From: Herpetosiphon gulosus | GTDB lineage: Bacteria > Chloroflexota > Chloroflexia > Chloroflexales > Herpetosiphonaceae | Direction of reading: 5' to 3' | Assembly (NCBI RefSeq): GCF_039545135.1 | Contig: NZ_BAABRU010000005.1 | Span: 1-64,000 of the forward strand | Length of the DNA: 64,000 bases | Part shown: one piece after another, positions 9,025 to 18,051 of the stretch | Position numbering within the stretch: position 1 is the stretch's first letter | Layout of the letters: each line of letters begins with the position of its first letter | Notes under the pieces: generated by a model | What the model was told of the DNA's origin: nothing | What the model saw: only the letters and a program-made list of their open reading frames with translations | The model's database searches: none | Program-made: the position numbers and the translations under genes

Positions 9025-12000
9025 CTATAGCCCTCGCTCGCTGATTAAGTGGCTCAGGCGGCGTAAAAAGACGCTATTAGTTGGCAGTGCCAGCATGCCG
9101 GGTTTGAACAAGCGTTGAGTTTGCGCCTCTGTGATGGTCTGGCCGATATCGCTTGTGCCGTTGCGAGCTTCGTCTACCTCGTGCAGCAGAGCATAGATTT
9201 CGGGTCGGCGATTGGCTGGTAAGGTATGAATGGTTGCATTGATCGCCTTGGTTAGCGCAGGAGTATCGGCTGTTTTCACATAGTCCCGCACGATCCGCTG
9301 CTCATCGCGGGTCATGACCTGAAGTTGATCAACCAGTGAATCGGCAAGGGCAGTGTCAAGCGCATGGGGCCAGCTCATATTGACCAACATGCCAGCAAAG
9401 ATGTTGGTATAGATGGCGATTGCTTGGGCTGTGCCAAGCTGCCGGAAGATGCGAATCACCTCGAACAGCCGCCAGAACGAATCGAGGGCTGCTGCTGCTG
9501 CACCACTGGCGTTTAGCTCGTAGCGTGGAGCACCTTGCTCGTCGCTGACTGGCTCAATCAAAACATCACCGTATTGATAGGCCATTCGTCCGTTGGCGCG
9601 TGGCAGGGCTATGATCTCGCTAAATCCTTGCTCCTGCAGCCGATTCAGGGCTGTACGGGCAGCGATGCCGCGTTCGTAGCGAGTGTAGGTTGCTGATGGA
9701 GGTAGTACGTCGATGAAGTCGAAGCGCCGCTTGATTGCTTCGCTCATCTGGCTGAGAAAGTGGCGATCGAACGAGTTGAGCGTGCCGATGATGCGGAAGT
9801 CGGCTGGCAGTGGGATGGATATTGAGCCAAAATCCCCCGATGGAACATTGAGTCTGGCGTTGTTTCCACCACCGAGCATCGTTAGCAAGCCACCGAAGGC
9901 GGCATCAACTGGTGCACGAGTGAATTCATCGATCACCAGCCAGACACCGCGATAGCGCTGGCCATCTTCAACGTAATCACGGCGGTTGTAGCCATCGGTC
10001 GTTGGTGGTCGGTGACCGTTATCGGTGTCAGCGTAGTGACGCAGTAAGGCTTGGGTCAGGTGGCCATATTGGATATCGTAGGCAAGGCTGCCATTATCGC
10101 TGTTCAGCCGTGGCGCGATACCGCCAATAATGTCGCGCACGCCCCAGTCCTCAGTTGCAGTGACGATAATCGGATTGTAACCTTTGCGATGAACGGTTAT
10201 CTGCTCGACTGGTGTTTGCTCTAGGCTTGTGGTTAGTCGGGTGAAGTGCTGTTGTGGCTCCTCCCAGAGCAGGGTTGGCAATCGTTTGGCCAGCTCGGTT
10301 TTTCCAGTGCCAGGTGGCCCACTCAGCACAATATTGCGCCCAGCCATCAGCGAACGATAGATGCGGCGTAGAATCTGGTCGTCGATCAGCATATCTTCGC
10401 CTAGTGTGCGCAGACCGGCCTCGTGGTTGGCAGCCACTGGCAGCGGTCCGTTGGCATGGTCGATATCGGTTTTGAGTTGGCCGTTGATGTCATCGAGCAG
10501 GGTGCGCAGAAAGTCGGAGTACATCCGGCTGGCGGCATCCTCCTCATCCGACGTATCGAACACATCGTCGCTCCAGCGCCAGTCGGTCTGTCCCATTTCG
10601 ACCAGCCCGGCCTGCGAATACCAAGTCAACAATTTGCGATTGTCATCGCCCAACTCAGGGGCGAAGTCACTGATTGACTGTGGCATCGGAGCGGCGTGGT
10701 GACGTTGGAAGATCATCCGCGCAGGCAAAGTGTACTGGTCGGCAGTACCCTCGATCGGAATCAGCAGAGCCAGCACCATCAGCCGCAATAGCGTGTCGCT
10801 ATTCCCTGTGGCATAGTCTTGGCGACGATACTGCCCTGGTTCAGCGACGGTTAGCAGTCGCAACTGACCCAATGCCTCGGCCAGCGCCTCGCCATCTAGG
10901 TCAGCGGGTAAGTGATCATTCTCATCCTTGGCCGCCTGTAGTAGGCTATTGGCACTATAGGAATGATCTTCTAGATCGCTAACGAAGTCGCGATACGAGG
11001 CCAAACTACTCCAAATGTTGGGTAGCCGAGACTCGTTGCGTGGCGCTGGATCAACGGCCTCGCTGAGGGTGAGCAGGACAACATAATCTTCCCTCGTTAA
11101 TGGGCGCACGGTATGGGGGTTCACGATTTTGTTGTAGAGTGGTTGGTGCTGCTCATTAAGCATTGTTGCCACATTGGTCGGAGTTGCTGGCAGATCCGAC
11201 CATGCTACACGCAGCCGCCGCTGCAACGTGCCGCCGAACAGCCCCGCTGGGGTTCCGGCCAGCGGATCATGCTCGTCGAAGGGGCTGGTGACCACCCCGA
11301 ATCCGCCGATGTTGCCGTTTTGGACATAAGCGACGATGCGATCGCCTACCTTAATCGAGCGAAAATAGTTGACGCTGGTGCTATTAGGATTATCGATGAA
11401 ACCGATGGCAACGACATTGTGCTGACGGGAATCCTCCCAGTAGGAACGTGGTTGGTGAATGCGCCAGAAGCGGAGTTCTTTCCCCAACTTGTGCACAGAT
11501 TCATCGACTTCGCTGAAAGACTCGCTGTTGTCGGTTGTGCTATCTGGCTCGATCGTTGGTACGAGCTGCCACAAACTATTGCCTTGGCGGTTGAAACGAT
11601 CATCGCTGCTCATGGCGCTGGATAGGGCCGTGGTTGTAACGTTGGCGGCGATAAGCTTACGTTGTTTGGCTCGATTCAAGATATCGTTGATATCGAGCGG
11701 GCTGCCGCTAGCTTTGCTTAGGATTGTGTAGGCTGCATCGTCAAGGCTCATCGTTGCCTCCGTCGCCGTTTGGGCGGCCTCAATAATCGTGCGTAAATTC
11801 TCGAGCGAAATTGGACGGATGCTCTGGCCGTTGAAAGCGACCACTAGCCCCTTGTTCAGCCACTCCAACTGGTTGATGAGGGCTTTGCCGTTGCCCTTGA
11901 GATTAAGTGGTACGGGAAACTCGCGCTGATCCAAGGTTAGGGTGTAGAGCGTTTCGTTGGTACGTTGCCCTTGGGCCTCGGTTACCTCTACAACCTCGGC

Positions 12001-13713
12001 CCATGCGGTGAATGCATAGTGAGGAGCGGGCCGATAGATGATCAAACGAACTGCTGGACCACCGTTCTGAAAAGCCTTCAGCGCATTGGTAAGCTGGCGA
12101 TGTGCGCCACTAGCATAGTTGGTGTAGGCATAAGTTTCGCCATAGACCTGTGAACCCCAGTCGCGGCTATGGATGACCACAAAGGTGGGGCTATTATCGG
12201 TAACTTGCCAGAGTTCATCCAGCGAGCGCTTGACCATACGTCGGGTGATCTCTTGGAGTAGTTGGTAGTCTTCCTTGCTATTGAGGATGAAACGCTGTCC
12301 AACGGTTGCTCGCAACATACGATCTTGGAGCGTGGTCGGGTCTTCAAGTTCGAAGTGTAGGTATTGCTGGTCTTCCACTGAGAGGTCGCGGAGCCACATC
12401 CACATACCGCCGCGCTTATTGATCCGACCGCGTTGCATCCAGCGGCCATTAATCAGCACCCAGAAGGTTTGCCGATTGCCCGGACGAAATTCGATCCGCA
12501 GCCCGAATTCTTGTTCTAGCCATTCGGGATATTCGGCAGCGATGTGTAACGCCAGCGGATGGGTGGTATCAATCTGTTCCCGCCATTGTGCTAGGCTCAA
12601 CTTAGCTGTTGGATGCTCGTTGTTATCGTCCTGATCGTCGCTGTCGTTCTCGGCAGCTGAGCTAGGCTCCTGCTGGACGATCCAGATAAATGATTGGACA
12701 TCAATCATGTCGCGTGCTCCAAGCGACTGTAGTCGATCAAGGATTGCGGCGCTTAGCTCGCGAAGCTGCTGGTAGGCGGCGGCAGTCGGATGGGTTTGCC
12801 AGTTTATCGAGGGCTTAATTTGCTTGATCAGCGCACGGAACGGCATCGGTTTAACGAAGATATGTTGTGCTGGATCGTGAAGCATCAGGTGATAGGTCGC
12901 ACTTGGCCAGCATTTAGCATTGGTTTGACTCAACCCGGCGATCCACGCTTCGAAACGCTGGTCGAATGGAGTGTTGCCATAGAGCAACTCATACATCGCG
13001 CGAACTAGCGTTGAGGGCTCCCCATCAAGTATCGGTCGCACATCCCATTGGTTGAGCAGGTTGTTGCCGCTCATTGCTCGCCTGATTTGGATGTGAGCTT
13101 CTTCGATATTATCGGCCTCGATCAGCTGCTTGAAGCCTTGTTGTTCTAGCACATTACGAAGTTTTTCTACCGCGTGAATTTTATACTCGCGTTCATCTTC
13201 CAAATATCTTCTGGATTCAAACGAGTCATAGCGTTGCTTAAATTGCTCAATCAGTGCATCTAGCGCGGCCTCGTCGAAAATTTTGGTTGTTGGAGGCTTG
13301 GTTGCTGTATGCTGGTTGGTTTTGAGCAGCGAGTCTGAGCTTTGAATTGCGCTAGATGGGGAGAGATCAGTCGGTTCCAAGGGACTCGATGAAGCAGGCT
13401 GATCCCATGGTGCGCTATAGTTGACTTCGGCTAGCCGGCGACGGGCGATAGCACGCTCAGCATCGGTAAACAGGGTCGCATACTCCGGCTTGAGGACGAT
13501 TGCCTCTACCGTCAAGTCTAGCCTTTTCGCTTCCCAAAGCTTGGTGAAACCTTCCGAGATGCCTTCTTTATGCAGGAGGTGGCGCGTAGTGGCCAGAGCA
13601 CCACGCTCACGCAACATAGCCAGCAGGTAGGTTGGCTTGTAGTTGAGGTCTTTGGCCGATTCTTCGGAAATACCGTTCAGATCATCGTTCAGCCGTTGTT
13701 CAAGATCGCTCAA
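9025..13713 (-). CDS. McrB-like AAA+ ATPase with HARE-HTH and EVE domains
   Basis: A 1562-residue protein. Residues 20-100 form a small module (YKPTYLLAML, then GFTKLWE, then RLDLTVEAIVL) that I recall from other nuclease-linked proteins. Residues 150-640 were not recognised. Residues 655-717 look like a HARE-type winged helix. Residues 747-880 look like an EVE domain (FWRIHQPRSYWE, then GDRIVAYVQNG), a reader of modified bases. An AAA+ domain follows with Walker A GPPGTGKT (1132-1139), Walker B LVIDE (1259-1263) and an McrB-like signature TLNSFDRHF (1311-1319). The start is TTG with GGAGG ten bases upstream. By family it should be a modification-dependent restriction motor working with the nuclease encoded next. 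EVE, HARE and McrB in one chain is unusual. Confidence 0.9.
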   Translation of the reverse strand: MSDLEQRLNDDLNGISEESAKDLNYKPTYLLAMLRERGALATTRHLLHKEGISEGFTKLWEAKRLDLTVEAIVLKPEYATLFTDAERAIARRRLAEVNYSAPWDQPASSSPLEPTDLSPSSAIQSSDSLLKTNQHTATKPPTTKIFDEAALDALIEQFKQRYDSFESRRYLEDEREYKIHAVEKLRNVLEQQGFKQLIEADNIEEAHIQIRRAMSGNNLLNQWDVRPILDGEPSTLVRAMYELLYGNTPFDQRFEAWIAGLSQTNAKCWPSATYHLMLHDPAQHIFVKPMPFRALIKQIKPSINWQTHPTAAAYQQLRELSAAILDRLQSLGARDMIDVQSFIWIVQQEPSSAAENDSDDQDDNNEHPTAKLSLAQWREQIDTTHPLALHIAAEYPEWLEQEFGLRIEFRPGNRQTFWVLINGRWMQRGRINKRGGMWMWLRDLSVEDQQYLHFELEDPTTLQDRMLRATVGQRFILNSKEDYQLLQEITRRMVKRSLDELWQVTDNSPTFVVIHSRDWGSQVYGETYAYTNYASGAHRQLTNALKAFQNGGPAVRLIIYRPAPHYAFTAWAEVVEVTEAQGQRTNETLYTLTLDQREFPVPLNLKGNGKALINQLEWLNKGLVVAFNGQSIRPISLENLRTIIEAAQTATEATMSLDDAAYTILSKASGSPLDINDILNRAKQRKLIAANVTTTALSSAMSSDDRFNRQGNSLWQLVPTIEPDSTTDNSESFSEVDESVHKLGKELRFWRIHQPRSYWEDSRQHNVVAIGFIDNPNSTSVNYFRSIKVGDRIVAYVQNGNIGGFGVVTSPFDEHDPLAGTPAGLFGGTLQRRLRVAWSDLPATPTNVATMLNEQHQPLYNKIVNPHTVRPLTREDYVVLLTLSEAVDPAPRNESRLPNIWSSLASYRDFVSDLEDHSYSANSLLQAAKDENDHLPADLDGEALAEALGQLRLLTVAEPGQYRRQDYATGNSDTLLRLMVLALLIPIEGTADQYTLPARMIFQRHHAAPMPQSISDFAPELGDDNRKLLTWYSQAGLVEMGQTDWRWSDDVFDTSDEEDAASRMYSDFLRTLLDDINGQLKTDIDHANGPLPVAANHEAGLRTLGEDMLIDDQILRRIYRSLMAGRNIVLSGPPGTGKTELAKRLPTLLWEEPQQHFTRLTTSLEQTPVEQITVHRKGYNPIIVTATEDWGVRDIIGGIAPRLNSDNGSLAYDIQYGHLTQALLRHYADTDNGHRPPTTDGYNRRDYVEDGQRYRGVWLVIDEFTRAPVDAAFGGLLTMLGGGNNARLNVPSGDFGSISIPLPADFRIIGTLNSFDRHFLSQMSEAIKRRFDFIDVLPPSATYTRYERGIAARTALNRLQEQGFSEIIALPRANGRMAYQYGDVLIEPVSDEQGAPRYELNASGAAAAALDSFWRLFEVIRIFRQLGTAQAIAIYTNIFAGMLVNMSWPHALDTALADSLVDQLQVMTRDEQRIVRDYVKTADTPALTKAINATIHTLPANRRPEIYALLHEVDEARNGTSDIGQTITEAQTQRLFKPGMLALPTNSVFLRRLSHLISERGL

Positions 13714-13791
13714 TGATCACTTTCCTCCAACTACAAAGAGGCTTAGTTTCGTGTAAAGGCGCAAAGAAGTTTGATAATTATGATTTTTTCA

Positions 13792-13800
13792 AGTATAGCA
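13792..13800 (-). promoter_or_regulatory. Extended -10 promoter of the McrBC-like operon
   Basis: TGCTATACT on the minus strand, about 80 bases upstream of the TTG start at 13713. No strong -35 box is visible, which fits extended -10 promoters. Confidence 0.6.
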
Positions 13801-14017
13801 TGTATACAGTTTCAGCGTGCAGTTTACCTCAACCCAACGAGTGATATTTATGCTGCCCACTTGACCTATTATGTAATTGCGATAACGTTCGCTGTATCGC
13901 TGTGGCGACCTTGCATGCAGCCTAATTAGAAGTCGGCTTGGATATCTAGCCCGAAGATATAAATCTTTTTCACTGCTTTGACATGCTAACAATTGTTCTG
14001 ATAGCCCAAAGCCGCAT

Positions 14018-14113
14018 CTTTGTGCTTTTCGTGCTCTTCGTGGATCAATCGTCATACATTTTTATGTTCTATGTTCTATGCTCTTTGTTTTATCCTTCAT
14101 CCTTTGCTCTATC
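14018..14113. repeat. Dispersed repeat block
   Basis: Complement-orientation CACGAAG units (TTCGTGCTCTTCGTGGATC) at 14018-14046, then two TGTTCTATG-type units and TCATCCT units up to 14113. The same words recur in other gaps of the window. Confidence 0.7.
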
Positions 14114-14135
14114 TTCCCCACATGTGGGACGGCTA

Positions 14136-14144
14136 TGCTATAAT
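14136..14144 (+). promoter_or_regulatory. Extended -10 promoter of the kinase gene
   Basis: TGCTATAAT, a perfect extended -10, 50 bases upstream of the GTG start. No -35 consensus lies 17 bases before it. Confidence 0.65.
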
Positions 14145-14194
14145 CTGCGCTTGGATTGAGTTTTTGAAGCTGTCTGCTGAACAGGAGCCGGATC

Positions 14195-16243
14195 GTGCTA
14201 CCTCGAACGTTTGGCAACTATACGATTGAGCGTGAACTAGATCGGGGAGGGGTTGCAGCAGTTTTTCTTGGTCAGCATCGGGCTTTGCCACGCCAAGTGG
14301 CAATTAAGGTGTTGCTTAATCATACCGAGGAGCTAGTTGAGCGCTTTCAGCGTGAGGCCGAAATCACTAGCAAGCTGCGCCATCCTCAAATTATCGAAAT
14401 TTATGATCATGGGATGCAAGGGCCATTTGCCTATACGGTGATGGCGGCAGCACTGGGTGGCTCGTTGAAGCGTATGCTCGAAACCGCTCCACAGCAACGG
14501 CTCAGCCCTGATGTAGCGCTCAGCGTGTTTTACCAAATTGGCGAGGCTTTGGATTTTGCGCATAGCCAAGGGATTATTCATCGTGATGTTTCGCCTGGCA
14601 ATATTTTGTTTGATCAGGGTTTACAGCAGGCGATGCTTTGCGATTTTGGGATTGCTCGCTCGGCGCAAACCCAGAGTAATACTACCAATCGCGTAGTTAT
14701 GGGCACGCCTGGCTATTTCTCGCCTGAACATCTGCGGGGAGCACGCGAAGTCAATGCTCAATCCGATATTTTTGGGCTTGGTTTGATTTTCTATGCGATG
14801 TTGTCTGGCCGTCTACCGTGGGCCGACCCGCTGGATTATGCCGACCCTGAAAATGTTCAATCGTTTCCACCTATCTCGACGTTAGTTGGTCTTTCGCCTG
14901 ACATCGACCCGATAATGGTCAAATTGTTATCGGTTGATCCCGCTCAGCGCTATCGGACAGTGGCCGAAGCGAGTGCGGCGCTACGTCGGATTTTTTCGGA
15001 GCATCCTGCCTTGACTACCAGTGAAGGGAGCGTCTCTGTGCAGCGCCACTCGCTCTATCTAGCCCCATCCTTCCAAGCGGAAGGTCTCCAACCAAACGCC
15101 GTCGAAGAATATCTTGGTCCATACCTGAAAGCCGAACATATCAAACGTGCCCATCGACGGGCCGCGATTTTGAGCCAGCCTGAGCATTTGGTCAATTTGC
15201 TTGAAGCTTGGAGCATGGGTGAACGCTTTCGCCGCCGTAACATTGGCCGCTTAGCAACCTTCTATCGCGTGCAAAGCCAAAATATTTATTACTATAAGCT
15301 TGATGTGTTGTATGAATTGCGCGGCGAAGCTTTTGTTAAGCAAGAGGCTGATCGCGAACGCCAGCCCATGACTGGTGAGATGGAGTTGGGGGTTTGGGAC
15401 GTTAAGCTGCCTGAGATCACCGATTTCGTTGCTACCGAAGGCTTGGTTGATCGAATCAAGGGCTCGGAGCAGGTTAGCCAATGTGGGCGTTGTGCTGGTA
15501 AGTGCAATATCTTATGTCAAAAATGTAAAGGCAACGGTCGGGTAACGATCACCAAAACTGTCGAAAAGATGGTTGATGTGACCGATGCAAATGGCAATAA
15601 AGTTCAAACTCCGACCCAAGTTGTTGAAAACGAAGTTCAAACCTGTAGCGATTGTAAAGGTAAAGGCTATTTGGTCTGCCCCGATTGTCAGGGGATTGGC
15701 ATGATCGTCAAGCGCAAAGCCTTTAATTGGCAACGCATTCCGCAAACGTGGCAGATCAACGATGATTTGCCGGCGGTTGATGAGGCTGTGCTGCAAAGTG
15801 AAGCAGTCGAGGTTTGTAATTATACGCTCAGCATGATTCCCAAAGAATGGGCGTTAATTCCTAAACTTGATAGCTTGGTTGAAAAAGCCATGACTGAGGT
15901 GACTAAGGATAAGCGGATTGTGTTGGCACGTTTGGTAGCGCATATGGTGCCTGTAACCAAGCTACAATTTACGATTGGTCAACAGCTTGATGATGGCGAT
16001 GTGATCAAGCTCTATGATAATGATAGCGATGCGGATACGCCTAGCGTGCCAGTAATTATTGAGGAACATGGCGAATTGCCAGGCGATCTGTTTACCCTGC
16101 ATCTGCTCGGCTTCAAAAATAGCATTAGCGAAGAAGAGGCGCGAGTATTCCGCGATTGGTCACGGATTATGAGTTGGCTAGGGGTTGGTTTGCTAGCGGC
16201 TGCCTTCGTGATCACCTTTATCTTTATTATCTTTGTTTACTAG
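14195..16243 (+). CDS. Ser/Thr protein kinase with DnaJ-like zinc cluster and C-terminal TM
   Basis: A 682-residue protein. The Hanks-type kinase domain covers residues 8-270: Lys38 in VAIKVL, catalytic HRDVSPGN (128-135), DFG (149-151), GTPGYFSPEHL. The glycine loop is degenerate (DRGGVAAV). Near residues 429-500 lie two groups of CxxC pairs with CKGNG and CKGKG, as in the DnaJ zinc-binding repeat, separated by a charged insert. The last 25 residues are a membrane segment, so the kinase faces the cytoplasm as a tail-anchored protein. GTG start with AGGAG seven bases upstream. Substrates are unknown. It is convergent with a VWA lipoprotein gene. Confidence 0.93.
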   Translation: MLPRTFGNYTIERELDRGGVAAVFLGQHRALPRQVAIKVLLNHTEELVERFQREAEITSKLRHPQIIEIYDHGMQGPFAYTVMAAALGGSLKRMLETAPQQRLSPDVALSVFYQIGEALDFAHSQGIIHRDVSPGNILFDQGLQQAMLCDFGIARSAQTQSNTTNRVVMGTPGYFSPEHLRGAREVNAQSDIFGLGLIFYAMLSGRLPWADPLDYADPENVQSFPPISTLVGLSPDIDPIMVKLLSVDPAQRYRTVAEASAALRRIFSEHPALTTSEGSVSVQRHSLYLAPSFQAEGLQPNAVEEYLGPYLKAEHIKRAHRRAAILSQPEHLVNLLEAWSMGERFRRRNIGRLATFYRVQSQNIYYYKLDVLYELRGEAFVKQEADRERQPMTGEMELGVWDVKLPEITDFVATEGLVDRIKGSEQVSQCGRCAGKCNILCQKCKGNGRVTITKTVEKMVDVTDANGNKVQTPTQVVENEVQTCSDCKGKGYLVCPDCQGIGMIVKRKAFNWQRIPQTWQINDDLPAVDEAVLQSEAVEVCNYTLSMIPKEWALIPKLDSLVEKAMTEVTKDKRIVLARLVAHMVPVTKLQFTIGQQLDDGDVIKLYDNDSDADTPSVPVIIEEHGELPGDLFTLHLLGFKNSISEEEARVFRDWSRIMSWLGVGLLAAAFVITFIFIIFVY

Positions 16244-16263
16244 GCCAACTAGTTCGGCTAAAC

Positions 16264-16306
16264 AAGCGCGGTGAGGTTCGAATCAACCTCACCGCGCTTC
16301 TGTTTT
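16264..16306. terminator. Bidirectional terminator
   Basis: A perfect 15-base stem AAGCGCGGTGAGGTT / AACCTCACCGCGCTT with a six-base loop, followed by TTTT on the plus side. It lies between convergent genes ending at 16243 and 16305. Confidence 0.88.
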
Positions 16307-17957
16307 AGAAGTAGCGACTCAAATTCTCGAAGATTTTATCGATATCACCAGTGCTACCTTGAACTAATTCTGTGCGTGAGAAATCGGCAATTTGTTGCAA
16401 AATTGAAGTTTCAGCATCAGCACCATAGGCAATCGGGAAGATTTGAATGCTCGATTCGCCAAAATTGCCTAGCATTTGCTCGATTGAAAGCTGGCTGGCC
16501 GTATCAGCGCCATCGCTCAGCACCACAATCGCGTTAATTCGATCAGGTTGTTTGAGGTTTTCCAGCTCCTGACGCGCTAAATCAATTGCATCGTAGAGCG
16601 AGGTATTGCCATCGGGCACGAGTCCTTGGGTTTGCATTTGCAAATTGGCCATGTTTTCGCTGCGCGTGGCGAGGGGCACCAACACGGCTGGGCTTGATGA
16701 GAAGCCGATCATGCCAACGTTATCTTTGCTTGGCAAGCGATTGAGAAACACTTCAACCCCAAGTTTGGCTTGATCCATTTTGTCGTCGTCGCGCATCGAG
16801 CCAGAGCTATCGACCACCAACATAATATTGGCTGGCTTGCGATTATTGGCCCAAGCATTTTTGGCGGCCACAATCACATCGGCTGGTGGGGTTGCCAACG
16901 AATTCCGTGGTTGATTGGGGTCTACGCCGAATTGGGCAGTTAATGGTGATGCCAACGCTACATCAACGTTCGCTGGCCGGAAGCCTTGCTGCATTGCTAA
17001 ATTTTGGCTTTCGGCTGTGAGCAAGAAATCGTAGAAAACGCTAGCAGCGGCTTTTTGATCGGCTGTTGCATCGCTCATCACAATAAAAGGATTATCGTGA
17101 ATAAACGTGCCTTCTTTGGGATAGATTGCCACCAACGGCACATTGGGAGCTTGTTTATTGAAATCGATCAGGGTAATTTCTTCCATCGGGAAGGCTGAAA
17201 TATAGGCCATGCCATATTTTTGCATGTTTTGGCTAAATACCAAGGTATTCGAGCCATAGTGCTTGATGCCTTGAGCTAAATCACGCAAAAATTGTTGGCT
17301 TTTTTCTTGATTGATGTCTTCGACCGTAAGATCGCTGGTTTTGCCGTTGGCTGCATACAACTCAGCCAGCACAGTTGAAAGCGCGGTGGTGCTAATGTCG
17401 GGGTCGGTGTGGCCCCACGAGAAGCGGCCCCAATCTTGTTGACCAAATTTGCCCCAGCCCTCGGCATCCTGAATCAGCGCCAACATATCCGACCAACCCA
17501 CCTCTTTGCCGGGGTAGCCCATGGCTTCAGCCATTGGTTTCCACATCGAGATAACCACTGGTGTTAGTACCAACGATTGGGGATCGGCTTCGGCAATGTT
17601 GGGATTATTGCTTTCTTTCTTCAATACTTCCAGCCAAGTCGAGGCCGAAGGTGTCCAGATCGTTGTCTGAAGTTGACCAGCCCGAATTTGGGTGCGGGCT
17701 GTGCCTGAGGAAAGCTCTTTGCCCTCAACGATTACCCGTTTGCCGTTGGATTGCACATTTTGATTGTTGAAAGTGGCGATGCGTTCTTCAAGCCATTTGG
17801 TTTTCTCTGGGCTGTAGGTGATGCTAATCAGTAGATCGTTTGCGCCTACAACTGGCCCACTGGTTTGATTAGTGGAGGTAGGTTGTTGGGCTGCATCGCC
17901 ACAAGCTGCAAGCACCAGCATAATAACGACTAGAAAACTACGGAAGAAGCGTTGCAT
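16305..17957 (-). CDS. Lipoprotein with solute-binding and VWA domains
   Basis: A 550-residue protein with a lipoprotein signal (VLAAC, Cys19). Residues 40-360 look like an extracellular solute-binding protein of the ABC type 2 class. Residues 376-550 form a von Willebrand A domain with an intact MIDAS: DSSGSM, then Thr in GNTSLYDAI, then VVLSDGADT. It should be anchored outside the cytoplasmic membrane and bind a ligand or partner in a metal-dependent way. No transporter genes flank it, so it is more likely a sensor or adhesive protein than an importer component. AAGGAG stands nine bases before the ATG. Confidence 0.92.
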   Translation of the reverse strand: MQRFFRSFLVVIMLVLAACGDAAQQPTSTNQTSGPVVGANDLLISITYSPEKTKWLEERIATFNNQNVQSNGKRVIVEGKELSSGTARTQIRAGQLQTTIWTPSASTWLEVLKKESNNPNIAEADPQSLVLTPVVISMWKPMAEAMGYPGKEVGWSDMLALIQDAEGWGKFGQQDWGRFSWGHTDPDISTTALSTVLAELYAANGKTSDLTVEDINQEKSQQFLRDLAQGIKHYGSNTLVFSQNMQKYGMAYISAFPMEEITLIDFNKQAPNVPLVAIYPKEGTFIHDNPFIVMSDATADQKAAASVFYDFLLTAESQNLAMQQGFRPANVDVALASPLTAQFGVDPNQPRNSLATPPADVIVAAKNAWANNRKPANIMLVVDSSGSMRDDDKMDQAKLGVEVFLNRLPSKDNVGMIGFSSSPAVLVPLATRSENMANLQMQTQGLVPDGNTSLYDAIDLARQELENLKQPDRINAIVVLSDGADTASQLSIEQMLGNFGESSIQIFPIAYGADAETSILQQIADFSRTELVQGSTGDIDKIFENLSRYF

Positions 17958-18051
17958 AAGCTTATTCTCCTTAAACTGTCAAGCTCTATTGTAGCGCTTT
18001 GTGAGGCGTTAAGATAGGTTCGTTGCTGGTACGTGGATTGGATGGCTGGGG

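Larger units (their letters stand above)
13714..14194. other. Divergent intergenic region between restriction system and kinase
   Basis: A 481-base gap. It contains minus- and plus-strand promoters (13792-13800 and 14136-14144) and a block of dispersed repeats (14018-14113). The remaining 13860-14015 has no feature I can support. An 88-codon minus-strand reading frame here overlaps the repeat and shows no protein-like character. Confidence 0.6.

Noticed and set aside
13789-14055. An 88-codon minus-strand open frame upstream of the kinase
   Set aside because: It overlaps the dispersed repeat and a promoter, has no ribosome site and no protein-like pattern.
16264-16299. Resemblance of GGTTCGAATC to the T-loop of a tRNA
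   Set aside because: It is the centre of a perfect 15-base terminator hairpin, and there is no acceptor stem, anticodon arm or D-arm around it.
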